A stretch of 54,286 nucleotides of DNA from Luminiphilus sp. (GTDB taxonomy: Bacteria; Pseudomonadota; Gammaproteobacteria; Pseudomonadales; Halieaceae), in the NCBI GenBank assembly GCA_016778045.1, contig JADHQG010000003.1, forward strand, positions 1 to 54,286, read 5' to 3'. Made by a program: the position numbers and the translations under genes. Below the pieces are notes generated by a model. It saw only the letters and a program-made list of their open reading frames with translations, was not told where the DNA came from and did not search any database. Positions 1 to 9,244 of this stretch are shown here, piece by piece (position 1 is the stretch's first letter; every line of letters starts with the position of its first letter).

Positions 1-2
1 GT

Positions 3-896
3 TTGCACGGCCTGCTCTTTGAGGGCGACATTCTGATGCTCTACGCCGAACTCGGCGTCTTGCTGTTATTGCTCTATCAATTGCCGACAAAATGCCTGCT
101 CTCGCTCGGGCTACTGCTGATGCTCAGCTTTCCAGTTGGCCATTTCCTGGGTGGCGATCGGGGCGATGAATGGCCTGCGGAAAATAACATGGAAGCCAGT
201 GCATGGCTTGACGAGGACCGCATGGATTCGCCACTCGCCGTGGGCGGCTTCACTGAAGTTTTGGCTTACCACGCCGCATTTTTGCCCGAGCGATTCTGGG
301 CTGACTGGCAGTATCCCGACTCGGGGTTTTTGGTACTTGCCTGTTTTCTACTAGGGTTTTGCCTCATGCGCAGCGGTTGGAGTGCGATGGCGCGGCTCGC
401 ACCCGCGCAATCGATGCGGATTGCGCTGGGGCTGTGGGTTTTTGGGCTGTCTCTCATGGCGATAGAGGGTTATTGGTCAGCCACCATGAGTTACGCGCCA
501 TTTGAGCGCTCGGGTGCCACGCCAATGCAGGTGCTGGGCGGCGATCTGGTGTATCTGGTCGCTACCCTCAGTTTGACCGGCGCCTGGTTTTTCAGCGTGC
601 GAAGTTGGGTTCAGAGCCGTTGGCTGGTCGCGCTGAGGAGCTTAATCGCCAGCGCCGGGCAGATGAGCTTGACTGGTTATCTCAGCCAGACGGTGATCTT
701 TACAACGGTTTTTTATGGCTACGGATTGGGCGTTGCCTTTGTGTGGGGGCCGACGCAAGTGCTTGCCTTCGCCGTTATTGTCTACGCCCTACAGGTCGTC
801 CTCTGCCACTGGTGGCTACAGCGATTTCGGCGCGGACCAGTGGAATGGCTGTGGCGCTGCTTGACCTACTGGCGCTGGGAGCCGATCAGACGCTGA
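3..896 (+). CDS. DUF418 family membrane protein, 5'-truncated
   Basis: C-terminal 297 residues of an integral membrane protein; the frame is open from the window edge, so the true start lies outside. Hydrophobic segments occur at about residues 10-25, 30-48, 105-124, 137-155, 176-198, 210-235 and 240-270. The tail carries GPVEWLWRCLTYW, a signature at the end of DUF418 proteins, which are inner-membrane proteins related to membrane acyltransferases and of mostly unknown function. The gene ends 30 bp from the 3' end of the convergent peptide synthetase gene, so the two are neighbours but not co-transcribed. Family assignment is good; biochemical role is unknown. Confidence 0.85.
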   Translation: MHGLLFEGDILMLYAELGVLLLLLYQLPTKCLLSLGLLLMLSFPVGHFLGGDRGDEWPAENNMEASAWLDEDRMDSPLAVGGFTEVLAYHAAFLPERFWADWQYPDSGFLVLACFLLGFCLMRSGWSAMARLAPAQSMRIALGLWVFGLSLMAIEGYWSATMSYAPFERSGATPMQVLGGDLVYLVATLSLTGAWFFSVRSWVQSRWLVALRSLIASAGQMSLTGYLSQTVIFTTVFYGYGLGVAFVWGPTQVLAFAVIVYALQVVLCHWWLQRFRRGPVEWLWRCLTYWRWEPIRR

Positions 897-925
897 TTGT
901 GTCGCGTTGCCACCGATAGCAGGGG

Positions 926-3900
926 CTAGTGAATTCGTTGAGTGGGGCTACCTGCATGAACGCCACTTTCCAGATTCATTGCTTTGAGCACCAGCGACTG
1001 TGGATCGACGGTGACGCCTGGCTCGAGATGCGCGCCGCCCATCAGCATGGTCCCGTGGTTGATGGCGGAGCCGTCTCCAATCGTCGTTCGGGACACTGTC
1101 AGCACGCGATCCTCGAAACTGTGCAGTTGCATTTGTCCGTTAATCACGCAGTTGTTGCCGATATCGACGGCATGCCAGTCAGACATCTGTAAGGGCAAAC
1201 CGATCAGTGTGCGTTGGCCTATCCGGCAGCCGAAGCGTCGCAGAATTGGGTTCGCGAGCGCCGTGCCTGATACCGTACTCATGAAGCCGGTCATCAGGCG
1301 GAAGAAGCAATCCTGCGCTAGAAAGTAGGTGAAGTGGCGCACGGACCAGAACGGCGCGCTGTTATGACGACCCCAGCGATTGCCGACCAGGATCTGCTTG
1401 ACGAGTAACGCGAGCAGGGGTAGCGACAGTGGTACGACAATGCTGGTGACCAATGCCGCACCCACGTTGCTGAAACCCATCATGTTGAGACTCACCAGTA
1501 AGCCGGTGGCCAGAAATACCGTGATCCCTGGAATGATGCCCACCGAGGCCAGATCGTTCAGTAAGAACCGCGCTAAAAAAATGCCGAGCGATGGGACTGG
1601 GTGCACAGGCAGGCTATGCGGATCGGGGGTGCCGATCTCCAGCGGCGGGTTACCTGCGAGCACGCGCTTGGTATCGGGGCGGTCGGTGTATTGCGGCCGG
1701 TACAAATGGGGCCCAAGCGGCGTCGAGACGCCGAGAAGTAGGTTACCAGGGACGGGCCCCGGCTCGACCATGGCATTGTTACTGCCGAAAAATCCGGCAG
1801 GCATTCTAATAGGTTGGGTCAGCAGGAAAGCGCCGTGCTCATCGAGAACGTTGCAGAAACAGCCCTGCGCGATGAACACGTTGGCATCCGCTTGGAGGTG
1901 CTCGGGGAGCAGGTTCACTAACTCGTCGCACTCTGAGCCCCCGACCCGCGAGAATTTGACGCCTGCCAGAGCACGCAGGTATTGGCCGGTGAGGCTCCAG
2001 CCCCACATCTGTTGAACCTGATTCATCTTGGTCTGCCGATAGCGGGCTAGCGTGCCCCGTAAGCTGGCAGCGCGGATCCAGCCCGGCGGAGTGGGGGTGA
2101 GCCGAAGAAACGTGCAGAGAATGAGCGAACTCGTGAGTACCCCCAGCCAGATGCCGATCACGCCAGCGCCACTCATCACTAACAGGTCGGGGGCCGTTAG
2201 CCTCTGCGCATCCAGATTCACTTTGCTGAGGGCCTCGAATCCAAGAAACCAGGTAGTCAGCAGGGCAATAAATGCACCGGGCACAATCACCAGCGAGAGT
2301 TCCAGCACAAATTGCATGGTGACATTACGCAGGTCGATCACCGCCTCGGTGAGTGCTGAGGAGGGAGCAAGGTCAGGTGTCTTGGCGGGTTGGTAGTTGC
2401 CCACTTTGCTGCCCGGGACCCCACTGATCTGGCTGTTGGGTTCAGTCACAGTGTTCAAGCTCGATAACGGAGTGAGCCATGAGTGATGTCCAAGCGACGC
2501 CCCTCCAGCCAGCATAGCCCGGCTCCCAACCCGCGCTTTTTCGCCGACGCGAATTGTGTCGAGAATAAATTCGCTCCCTTCCCAGCGAGTACTGCTGATT
2601 TGCACGCCTGCTTGCACCACCGCCTCTGGCCCGATTGAGATGAGTGATAGCGGGCCATACCACTCGGTGCTCTGAGCGATAAAGGCTTTGGGGTGAACGT
2701 CGGCGCCCAAACGTTTGAGCGCCCAGTTAAATAGCACCGGGCTACGCAATCCTTTTACCAGCGGCTTCAGCACAAAGTCGGCTTGTTGATCTAACCACCA
2801 CAGTTGCAAGTGATGACTCGAGAACTTTTGGTAGCGCCCGGGCGCGATGCTGGGTGTGCGCACTGAAATTGCCTGAATAGAGCGCAACAACAGCACCCAA
2901 CCTAGATTCACGAAGGGTACGACCATATAGACGCAGTAGGCGATGATGGTCGCCCGCAAAAAGCCCACGATATCCCCCACCAGCAACAATTCCTCTGGAT
3001 CGATAATGGCGAGCCCCAATGCGGCCATCAAAAGTACCGGCATCCTCAGTAACACCGCGGCCATGGCCTGTAGTGCTGTGAAATGTCGGAATCCATATAA
3101 ACGACCCGTTTGTCGGGCTGTTTCTGAGTGCGCCTCAGATCCCGCATGCGTTCCGGCGGTCGACTCCATTGACTCCTGCGCATGGTCACGCTGAGTTGGC
3201 AGCTTGGCGATGGCGGCCGCGGTGCGCGTCTCGCTTAATAAGCCCCTGACCGACACGGGATAGCCCGCCGCCTGAAGTTGCTGCGTCAATCGCGCAATCG
3301 CAATCGAGTGAGCGCCCCAGTCGATAAAGTCATCCTGCCAGTCGAGTGTTGGCCCAAGTTCAGCCCGACACAGGGTCAGCACCTCGGCCGGTAAAGGTGC
3401 GCTCCCGTCGTCGGTGGCAGCCATCGGTACAGCGATGTCTGATGCTTCGAACCGGGAGACATCTGCCACCGCGGGTAGGGCGCGGCGATTGATCTTGCCG
3501 GAGGCAGGCACCAGCTCAAATTGATTGACGAGAAAAAAGCGACTCGGTACCGCGTAGGGCGGGAATCGCGCTGAGATCAACTGCTGCGCCTCGCTGACCA
3601 ATGCGTGGTTTAAGGGCTGGATGTTGTCGCCCGCCGTGTCTTCCGACCAGAGAGTCGGGGCTCTCAATAAGGCGACGAGCTCATTACCCTGACAGTCCAA
3701 TACCGCTGTCTCAATGTCGGCAAATTGATCCTGCAACAGCGACTCGATGGGCTGTGCTTCGACCCGGTAACCCCTGACCTTCAATTGGGAATCAATGCGG
3801 CCATGGAAATGCACCCGCAGTGTGGTGGGGTCAACGTGGCACCGGTCTCCCGATCGGTAAATCTGCCCGAGCTCGGGATGTGTCATAAATCGCTCGCTGG

Positions 3901-5149
3901 TGATCTCGGGCAGATTGCGGTAGCCGCGGGCCAGCTGAATGCCGCCGATGCACAGCTCGCCCTCTTCACCATGCGGCAGGGGCGTCAGCGTGTCTGGGTC
4001 AACGATGGTATAGCTCACGCCGGGGAACGGACTGCCGATCGTGACAGGTTCATTGGGCCGCAGCAGTTGCCGGCTGGTATCGGTACTGACCTCTGTCGGG
4101 CCGTACGTGTTGACGATCTGTCGTCGGGCGCGAGACCAGGGCTCAATCAAGGTTGCGGGAAAGGCCTCGCCGGCAGGCACGATATAGCGGCAAATGGGGT
4201 AGGGCAGGTCGCGCTCGGGGTGTGCGGTCAGCGTTGACAGCAACACGGGCGGGCAAAAGAGCGCGGTCACGTGCGCATCGCGCAAAACAGGCAGCAAGTC
4301 AGGACCGGATCTCAGCGCCGATTTGGTCAGCAGCACGACCTCGCAGCCAGCGACCCAGGCGCTGTACATCTCGGAAATACTGCCGTCATATCCTAGCGAC
4401 GAGGTTAGCGAGCTGGCGTCACTGCCGGGCACGAAATCGTAAAAGGTCGCATAGGACTGGGCGAGGTTGATATAGCCCGCATGGGGGCATTCAACGCCCT
4501 TGGGGTGTCCGGTGGTGCCGCTGGTGTAAAACAGTGAAGCCAGTGTGCTCTGCGGGTCATCCAGCCACGGCGCCGAGCGTGCGCGGGAGGATCCCGACTC
4601 AGCTTGCCGGAGGAGCACTTCTGGCAATAGAAACTCTCCGCTATAGCCTGTGGGTAACGTGTGACTGATCAGCAGGGCGGGTTGGGCGTCGTCCAGCACA
4701 CGCAATAACAGTTCATCTGGCGCGTCGGGATCGATAAAGCATTGTGTGGCACCCGCCTTCAGGATGGCCAGATGCAGGGCAACGACGATGGCCGAGTTCT
4801 GGGGGAGCCGCACGGCCACGACCTGATCCGCCTCCGATACAGTATTGCCGATGACGGAAGCGAGCTGGTTGGCCAGTTGATCAAGCTCCGCGTAGGTCAG
4901 TGACTCCCCCGTCTCGGGAACCGATAGCGCGGTCAGCTCGGGGTATTGCGCCGCCGAGCGCTCAAAGATCTCGTGCAACCAGCGCGCACCCTGCTGGTGG
5001 CGGTGGGTACCCCAAGGGGTCGATGGATAGGATTGGGTGAGTGTGGGTTCCCGGCCGGGTGAGCAGGCGTTGTCAGCTACCACCTGGCGATAGCGGACCC
5101 AGGCCGCGGTCACGGCGGCGGGTAGCAGTGCGATCCACAGTAGCGTCAT
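926..5149 (-). CDS. Pls/PosA-type membrane-bound single-module nonribosomal peptide synthetase
   Basis: A 1407-residue protein with the layout of the Pls/PosA family (epsilon-poly-lysine synthetase-like). It has an N-terminal hydrophobic segment (about residues 2-18) and an adenylation domain at about 60-560: TSGTTGHPKG near 209-218, NTYGPTE near 348-354, YRSGDR near 431, catalytic Lys552 in SGKINRRALP. Asp255 in GYDGS matches the residue that binds the substrate amino group, so an amino acid substrate is expected. A carrier domain follows, with Ser615 in DWGAHS as the likely phosphopantetheine site. The C-terminal half has several membrane spans and hexapeptide-rich left-handed beta-helix stretches (about 850-960 and 1280-1390). 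There is no condensation or thioesterase domain; in Pls the C-terminal membrane domains join the monomers. It starts 33 bp after the amidinotransferase gene, so the two look like one operon. Substrate and product cannot be read from the sequence. Confidence 0.88.
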   Translation of the reverse strand: MTLLWIALLPAAVTAAWVRYRQVVADNACSPGREPTLTQSYPSTPWGTHRHQQGARWLHEIFERSAAQYPELTALSVPETGESLTYAELDQLANQLASVIGNTVSEADQVVAVRLPQNSAIVVALHLAILKAGATQCFIDPDAPDELLLRVLDDAQPALLISHTLPTGYSGEFLLPEVLLRQAESGSSRARSAPWLDDPQSTLASLFYTSGTTGHPKGVECPHAGYINLAQSYATFYDFVPGSDASSLTSSLGYDGSISEMYSAWVAGCEVVLLTKSALRSGPDLLPVLRDAHVTALFCPPVLLSTLTAHPERDLPYPICRYIVPAGEAFPATLIEPWSRARRQIVNTYGPTEVSTDTSRQLLRPNEPVTIGSPFPGVSYTIVDPDTLTPLPHGEEGELCIGGIQLARGYRNLPEITSERFMTHPELGQIYRSGDRCHVDPTTLRVHFHGRIDSQLKVRGYRVEAQPIESLLQDQFADIETAVLDCQGNELVALLRAPTLWSEDTAGDNIQPLNHALVSEAQQLISARFPPYAVPSRFFLVNQFELVPASGKINRRALPAVADVSRFEASDIAVPMAATDDGSAPLPAEVLTLCRAELGPTLDWQDDFIDWGAHSIAIARLTQQLQAAGYPVSVRGLLSETRTAAAIAKLPTQRDHAQESMESTAGTHAGSEAHSETARQTGRLYGFRHFTALQAMAAVLLRMPVLLMAALGLAIIDPEELLLVGDIVGFLRATIIAYCVYMVVPFVNLGWVLLLRSIQAISVRTPSIAPGRYQKFSSHHLQLWWLDQQADFVLKPLVKGLRSPVLFNWALKRLGADVHPKAFIAQSTEWYGPLSLISIGPEAVVQAGVQISSTRWEGSEFILDTIRVGEKARVGSRAMLAGGASLGHHSWLTPLSSLNTVTEPNSQISGVPGSKVGNYQPAKTPDLAPSSALTEAVIDLRNVTMQFVLELSLVIVPGAFIALLTTWFLGFEALSKVNLDAQRLTAPDLLVMSGAGVIGIWLGVLTSSLILCTFLRLTPTPPGWIRAASLRGTLARYRQTKMNQVQQMWGWSLTGQYLRALAGVKFSRVGGSECDELVNLLPEHLQADANVFIAQGCFCNVLDEHGAFLLTQPIRMPAGFFGSNNAMVEPGPVPGNLLLGVSTPLGPHLYRPQYTDRPDTKRVLAGNPPLEIGTPDPHSLPVHPVPSLGIFLARFLLNDLASVGIIPGITVFLATGLLVSLNMMGFSNVGAALVTSIVVPLSLPLLALLVKQILVGNRWGRHNSAPFWSVRHFTYFLAQDCFFRLMTGFMSTVSGTALANPILRRFGCRIGQRTLIGLPLQMSDWHAVDIGNNCVINGQMQLHSFEDRVLTVSRTTIGDGSAINHGTMLMGGAHLEPGVTVDPQSLVLKAMNLESGVHAGSPTQRIH

Positions 5150-5182
5150 CGAAGCCTGCCGCAGTTGGTCATGGTGGGTCCG

Positions 5183-6232
5183 TCAGGAAAAATAGGATTC
5201 CATCTTGCCACGGCGCCGGGTATCCAGCGTGACGCAGTGGAAGCCGCCGCCCATCATGCGCGAGTGGCGGAGTGTCAGCGGAATCACCTCCAGGCCTTTG
5301 GATTCGAGTAGCGCGATCAATCCTGTCTGGTAGCTGTCGACCACCACGGTATCGGGCCCGACACTGAATAGATTCATGTCGATCCATTCACTGCCGATGG
5401 CTTGCTGAAGGTATTCTGGACTATGACGCTCCTGGTTCTCCATCGGCGGACTGAAGATGATCTCCCAGTCTTTCAGGAACTCAGGGATGGTATCCATCGA
5501 CAGGCGTTCGGGGTTGGCCAGCACCAGCCCTGGTCGCAAAGCTACCAAGGTGGAGTCGATGTGGCTGCCGAAATACACGTCTTTCATGAAGTGCACACGG
5601 AACTCATCGCCGAGTGTACGCTGCAACCAATGACCGCCTAGTTCGTTGCCCGTGGCGCTGACTAAATAGAGGAGATCACGCCCAAAGCGCAAAATGTTGG
5701 CAGCGTCAAAAGCCGGTTCGAAGTTCTGAGGTGTCGGTGCGGCTGGGTCAAAGTCAAACAGGCGATCTTCCAGCAGCGGCTTGGGGGCGCTGAACCATTT
5801 GGCACCGCTGTCATAGTATTCCATGAGGAGACGCCGATAGGAGCCGGTCTCCAGCGAGCGGCCGCGAATCACATTGGGCGTCTCGATGATCGTATCGCCG
5901 ATTACCAGCAGCACGTCCCGGGGGCAGTAGTTGTAGTAACCCTGGGTTTCCCATTGGACCGTGCTGATGGTCCGCTCGTGGGGCCAGGTGTCAGGCCTCC
6001 GTACGGTGACACCGCGAGCCTCCAGGGTATCAACAAAGCCCTGCAAGTCTTCCTCGGTCTCTTCAATGATTTTGTCCGGGAAGGCGCCCTGAGGAATGTC
6101 CGCGACCTCGCGATCCGGATACTCCGCCAAACGGGTGCTCGGGTCGGCGTGAGGAAAGCGGGCACCGAGGGGGTTGCCCACGATGACTTCTTCGAGCGGA
6201 TCCCACTCGTTACAACTCCAGACTTGGGACAT
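5183..6232 (-). CDS. Amidinotransferase, glycine/inosamine-phosphate amidinotransferase family
   Basis: A 349-residue cytoplasmic enzyme of the AGAT/StrB family, which moves the amidino group of arginine to an acceptor amine, giving ornithine and a guanidino compound. The catalytic triad is visible: Asp176 in FDAANILRFGRDL, His224 in GSHIDSTL and Cys333 in GGGFHCVTLD. The second Asp of the usual FDAAD motif is Asn179 here, and the usual Met before the catalytic His (MHID) is Ser223; these positions lie near the acceptor pocket, so the acceptor may not be glycine. There is no signal peptide. It is the first gene of a two-gene unit with the Pls/PosA synthetase, which suggests that it supplies a guanidinylated building block or modifies the product. 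The ribosome site before the ATG is weak. Family is confident; acceptor unknown. Confidence 0.9.
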   Translation of the reverse strand: MSQVWSCNEWDPLEEVIVGNPLGARFPHADPSTRLAEYPDREVADIPQGAFPDKIIEETEEDLQGFVDTLEARGVTVRRPDTWPHERTISTVQWETQGYYNYCPRDVLLVIGDTIIETPNVIRGRSLETGSYRRLLMEYYDSGAKWFSAPKPLLEDRLFDFDPAAPTPQNFEPAFDAANILRFGRDLLYLVSATGNELGGHWLQRTLGDEFRVHFMKDVYFGSHIDSTLVALRPGLVLANPERLSMDTIPEFLKDWEIIFSPPMENQERHSPEYLQQAIGSEWIDMNLFSVGPDTVVVDSYQTGLIALLESKGLEVIPLTLRHSRMMGGGFHCVTLDTRRRGKMESYFS

Positions 6233-6291
6233 CTTTTGCTACTCGTCTGTCTAACCCCGGCCCGTCAGCGTCACTTTTGACCGGTACAACG

Positions 6292-6316
6292 AAAAAGGGC
6301 CGCCCGGAGGCGGCCC
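6292..6316 (-). terminator. Rho-independent terminator of the small exported protein gene
   Basis: On the minus strand an 8-bp perfect G+C stem (GGGCCGCC / GGCGGCCC, arms 6309-6316 and 6297-6304, 4-nt loop) is followed directly by five T (A run at 6292-6296 on the plus strand). It lies 22 bp past the stop of the 126-residue protein gene and upstream of the amidinotransferase start. It therefore separates the two minus-strand transcripts. Confidence 0.85.
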
Positions 6317-6338
6317 CTGGTATTTCCTCAAGAGGCGT

Positions 6339-6719
6339 TTAGCCGGCCTCACTTTCCCATAATGCGCTGCCGTGGCAGGTCATGGTCTCGCGCTCCATTT
6401 GCGCGACGTCAGAAGAGGGGTAGGCTTCCCACCATTCGCCGTAATTGCTGAATGATCCCCAGCCTACGACCATCATCACATCGGTGCCATCGCCATCAGC
6501 ACCTACAGCGACTGGGTACAGAGACCATACATTCATGCCCTCACCACCGGGCAACTCGCTCGCTGCCTTTTTCCATGCAGTCGCTTGTGCCATCACGGCT
6601 TCTTCGTTTGTGTCGCCGTTGATGTTGCATTTCCACATTTGAACCGGTTGACCCGCCGATGCGAAGGGTGAAACCAGCATCAGGGCGGCAACTGCACTTA
6701 TAAAACCTTTGATTTTCAT
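6339..6719 (-). CDS. Small exported protein of unknown function
   Basis: A 126-residue protein with a clear Sec signal peptide (MKIKGF, hydrophobic core, cleavage after PFASA near residue 22). The mature part is about 104 residues, rich in Trp, Gly and acidic residues, with two cysteines (in MWKCNI and MTCHGS) that could form a disulfide. I do not recognise the family. A strong AAGGAGA ribosome site lies 5 bp before the ATG, and a strong terminator follows the gene, so it is probably a well-expressed single-gene transcript. It sits between the amidinotransferase/synthetase pair and the flavoprotein cluster. Periplasmic or secreted location is inferred from the signal peptide. Confidence 0.75.
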   Translation of the reverse strand: MKIKGFISAVAALMLVSPFASAGQPVQMWKCNINGDTNEEAVMAQATAWKKAASELPGGEGMNVWSLYPVAVGADGDGTDVMMVVGWGSFSNYGEWWEAYPSSDVAQMERETMTCHGSALWESEAG

Positions 6720-6851
6720 GGGATCTCCTTGGTTGACCTCAGATAGAAGCTAACAAGGAGCCATGACGAGTGCAATCGTCGATTCCGGCCTGTCACCTAT
6801 TGCTAAATCCTGCAGATAGCCGCTGCCCAAGGCTAAGCGCCTCGAACCGCG

Positions 6852-8351
6852 CTAGTCGCTCTTTGCCAACCTTGCACCCAGCAGACGTCCAAACGTGATA
6901 GCGGGGGTCACCAGCATGCCATTGGTATACGCGGCACCCGAAGTGGCACCCGCGCCGATCACCTCGCCGATGGCGAACAGGTTGAGGATCGGTCGCCGCT
7001 CGGGGTCCAGCACTTGGAAATTCGTGTTCACACTGAGCCCGGCAAAGGAGACCAGCGTCCACCCCTGCATGGCAATGGCGTAAAAAGGCGCTTTTTCGAT
7101 TGTCATAGGTCGATGTGTTCTGCCAAGGCGGTCTGTCTCGCCTTGCCGCACTCTACGGTTGTAGTCGTCGATATTCTGCTTGAGGGCCGCCGCGTTGATG
7201 CCCGCTCGAAAAGCGAGCGTCTCAAGACTCATGGCACGACTGAACATTGGGTGCGATTGATGTTCCGTGGCGAGGCGATCGCGACTCCAATCCGGAATGA
7301 TCGGTTCGGACTTTGCCAGCATGTCAGCATCATAGATGGCCCAGTGCCGGTGGCCTGGCTGTCGATAAATGCCCCGCTCAATTTGATGGACGCTGGGGTG
7401 ATCCTCCCGCACAAATCGTTCACCGCGGGCATTCACCAAAATCTCCCATGGCTGGCGCACCATCGGATGTAAAGGCGCCCAGGCATGCATTTGAGCGGGG
7501 TACTGCCACGCGTCAGGGACCAGTCCCGGCAAGCTGGCATATTTTTCGCCGCCTACGATGGCGCCGCCGGCTGACATCCCCAAAATCAGCCCATCTCCTT
7601 GTGAGGTGGGATAGGCGGTTTTGGCATAGAGTGGCACGCCATGGAGATCCTCGAACAGTCTGGGATTGGCCGCGCACCCGCCAGACGCGAGCACCACATG
7701 GGATCCCCTGAAGTCGTGGGTGCCCGAGGGGCCTGTGGCGGTCACACCGACGATCTTGCCCGAGCGCTCCTGAATGAGTCCCTCTACTGCAGTGCCGGTC
7801 AGCAGGGTGACCTGTTGCTGAGCAATGCTCGCCTCAAGGGAGGGGAGAAAGGCCTCCAATATCGACAGGCCACTTTTGACTCCCTGCTGGTAACGCCGGG
7901 TGGTGAAGTGGTCGTGGCCAATGCCCGTGACCGGGTGCCCCGCCATGACCTCAAAGCCACGCTCTGCCAGCCAATTGATGGTGTCACCGGCATGGTCAAC
8001 GGTGAGGCGGGTGAGCGCCGGATCAGCGGTGTTTTCGTTGATGCGCATACAGTCATCGAAATGTGCGTCGGGGCTATCAGTGATACCCAGGCGTTGTTGG
8101 AATACGGTTCCCGCGCCGGCGATTTGGCCGGTAGACCAAAACAGGGTGCCGCCCAAAGCGGGACTCTTTTCTATCAGCAATACCCGCGCACCGCCCTGCG
8201 CGGCGAACAACGCGCAGGGAATACCCGCGGTGCCGCCTCCGACCACGATAACGTCGTAGTGCCGGGAGGGATCTGCTCGCGTGGTGTCCGTTCGGCTCAG
8301 CGATAGGGCGGCTACGCTGGCGAGTAAAGTTCTCCTGCTCAGATTCAGCAC
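6852..8351 (-). CDS. Tat-exported FAD-dependent oxidoreductase (FAD_binding_2 / flavocytochrome c type)
   Basis: A 499-residue flavoprotein. The GTG start at 8351 is chosen because GGAGG lies about 10 bp upstream and the reading then begins VLNLSRRTLLASVAALS, a twin-arginine signal. A longer frame to 8531 would run 131 bp into the upstream SDR gene. The FAD dinucleotide motif VVGGGTAGIPCALFAAQGG and the trailing Glu-Lys are near the mature N-terminus, and the C-terminal FAD-binding part reads NLFAIGEVIGAGATSG. This fold is shared by periplasmic fumarate reductase-like flavoproteins and 3-ketosteroid dehydrogenases. It likely oxidises or reduces a small organic substrate in the periplasm; which one is unknown. 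It lies 49 bp downstream of the SDR gene, probably in the same transcript. Confidence 0.85.
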   Translation of the reverse strand: MLNLSRRTLLASVAALSLSRTDTTRADPSRHYDVIVVGGGTAGIPCALFAAQGGARVLLIEKSPALGGTLFWSTGQIAGAGTVFQQRLGITDSPDAHFDDCMRINENTADPALTRLTVDHAGDTINWLAERGFEVMAGHPVTGIGHDHFTTRRYQQGVKSGLSILEAFLPSLEASIAQQQVTLLTGTAVEGLIQERSGKIVGVTATGPSGTHDFRGSHVVLASGGCAANPRLFEDLHGVPLYAKTAYPTSQGDGLILGMSAGGAIVGGEKYASLPGLVPDAWQYPAQMHAWAPLHPMVRQPWEILVNARGERFVREDHPSVHQIERGIYRQPGHRHWAIYDADMLAKSEPIIPDWSRDRLATEHQSHPMFSRAMSLETLAFRAGINAAALKQNIDDYNRRVRQGETDRLGRTHRPMTIEKAPFYAIAMQGWTLVSFAGLSVNTNFQVLDPERRPILNLFAIGEVIGAGATSGAAYTNGMLVTPAITFGRLLGARLAKSD

Positions 8352-8400
8352 TCGACGTCGTCCTCCATGGATTCGATTATTAAGATTGTGGGTGAGCAAT

Positions 8401-9192
8401 TCACTCCGGTCTGGCTTTAATGCGCAGCCAGCGTCGCGTCCAGACGGACTGAAAAATGGGATCCAGCCAGCGGTACAGACGCCCCGACACGACGACGGGT
8501 TTTCCGGCTTCCACGCCCTTAATGGCATCACGCACTACGACATCCGCGTCGTACCACAGCCATTTGGCCATATTGTTTTTCATCTCCATGAGACCGGCGG
8601 TGTCGTGAAAGTCGGTGTGAGTGAAGCCCGGGCAGAGGGCGGAAACATGGACGCCCTGTGTCGCAACAGTGAGGTTCAATTCCTCTGACAATGCCACCAG
8701 GTAAGCCTTGGTCGGGCCATAGTTACAGCCACCCGAGCGCGGGACTCGCGCCGCCACCGATGCCACATTCACGACGCGCCCGTAGCCGCGCGCTGCCATC
8801 TGCGGTATCAGGCGGTGACACAAATCCGCCACCGAGAGCATCATTAATTGAAAAAACCTGTTTTGCGTTGACCAGTCACGATCTTTCAGTAAGTCAGGGC
8901 CCGCCACGCCGGCGTTGTTCACCAGCCAATCGACCTGCCAGCCAGCGTCAAGACAGCGCGTGGCGACTCGCTCGCCTGCTCCGGGGTCAGACAGGTCAGC
9001 GACGATGATTTCACAGTCCACGCTATAAATCTGGCGAAGGGATTCAGCGAGCGACTGCAGACGATCTTCGCGTCGCGCCACCAGAATGAGACCATGTTGT
9101 TGGGCCGCGAGTTGTCGCGCAAATTCGGCGCCCAGTCCCGCAGAGGCGCCGGTGATCAGTGCATAGCCGCCATGGTTGGCCGTATCTGTCAC
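8401..9192 (-). CDS. Short-chain dehydrogenase/reductase
   Basis: A 263-residue classical SDR. It shows the nucleotide motif TGASAGLG near residue 14, NNAG near 91, the catalytic Ser in NVASVA and the YxxxK pair in YGPTK. These enzymes oxidise alcohols or reduce ketones with NAD(P)H. The basic residue run ARREDR after the second strand suggests NADP preference (inference). The C-terminal 60 residues (LYRWLDPIF and on) are hydrophobic and basic, as in SDRs that associate with membranes or lipid substrates. It lies between the SnoaL-like gene (52 bp upstream) and the flavoprotein (49 bp downstream). Substrate unknown. Confidence 0.9.
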   Translation of the reverse strand: MTDTANHGGYALITGASAGLGAEFARQLAAQQHGLILVARREDRLQSLAESLRQIYSVDCEIIVADLSDPGAGERVATRCLDAGWQVDWLVNNAGVAGPDLLKDRDWSTQNRFFQLMMLSVADLCHRLIPQMAARGYGRVVNVASVAARVPRSGGCNYGPTKAYLVALSEELNLTVATQGVHVSALCPGFTHTDFHDTAGLMEMKNNMAKWLWYDADVVVRDAIKGVEAGKPVVVSGRLYRWLDPIFQSVWTRRWLRIKARPE

Positions 9193-9244
9193 GGCCGCTA
9201 ACCGAAAAATACTTTGGGCAAAGACGGCATCTTTGGCGCCGGTC

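Noticed and set aside
8352-8531. N-terminal extension of the flavoprotein
   Set aside because: It would overlap the SDR gene by 131 bp and hide the twin-arginine signal; GGAGG supports the GTG at 8351.
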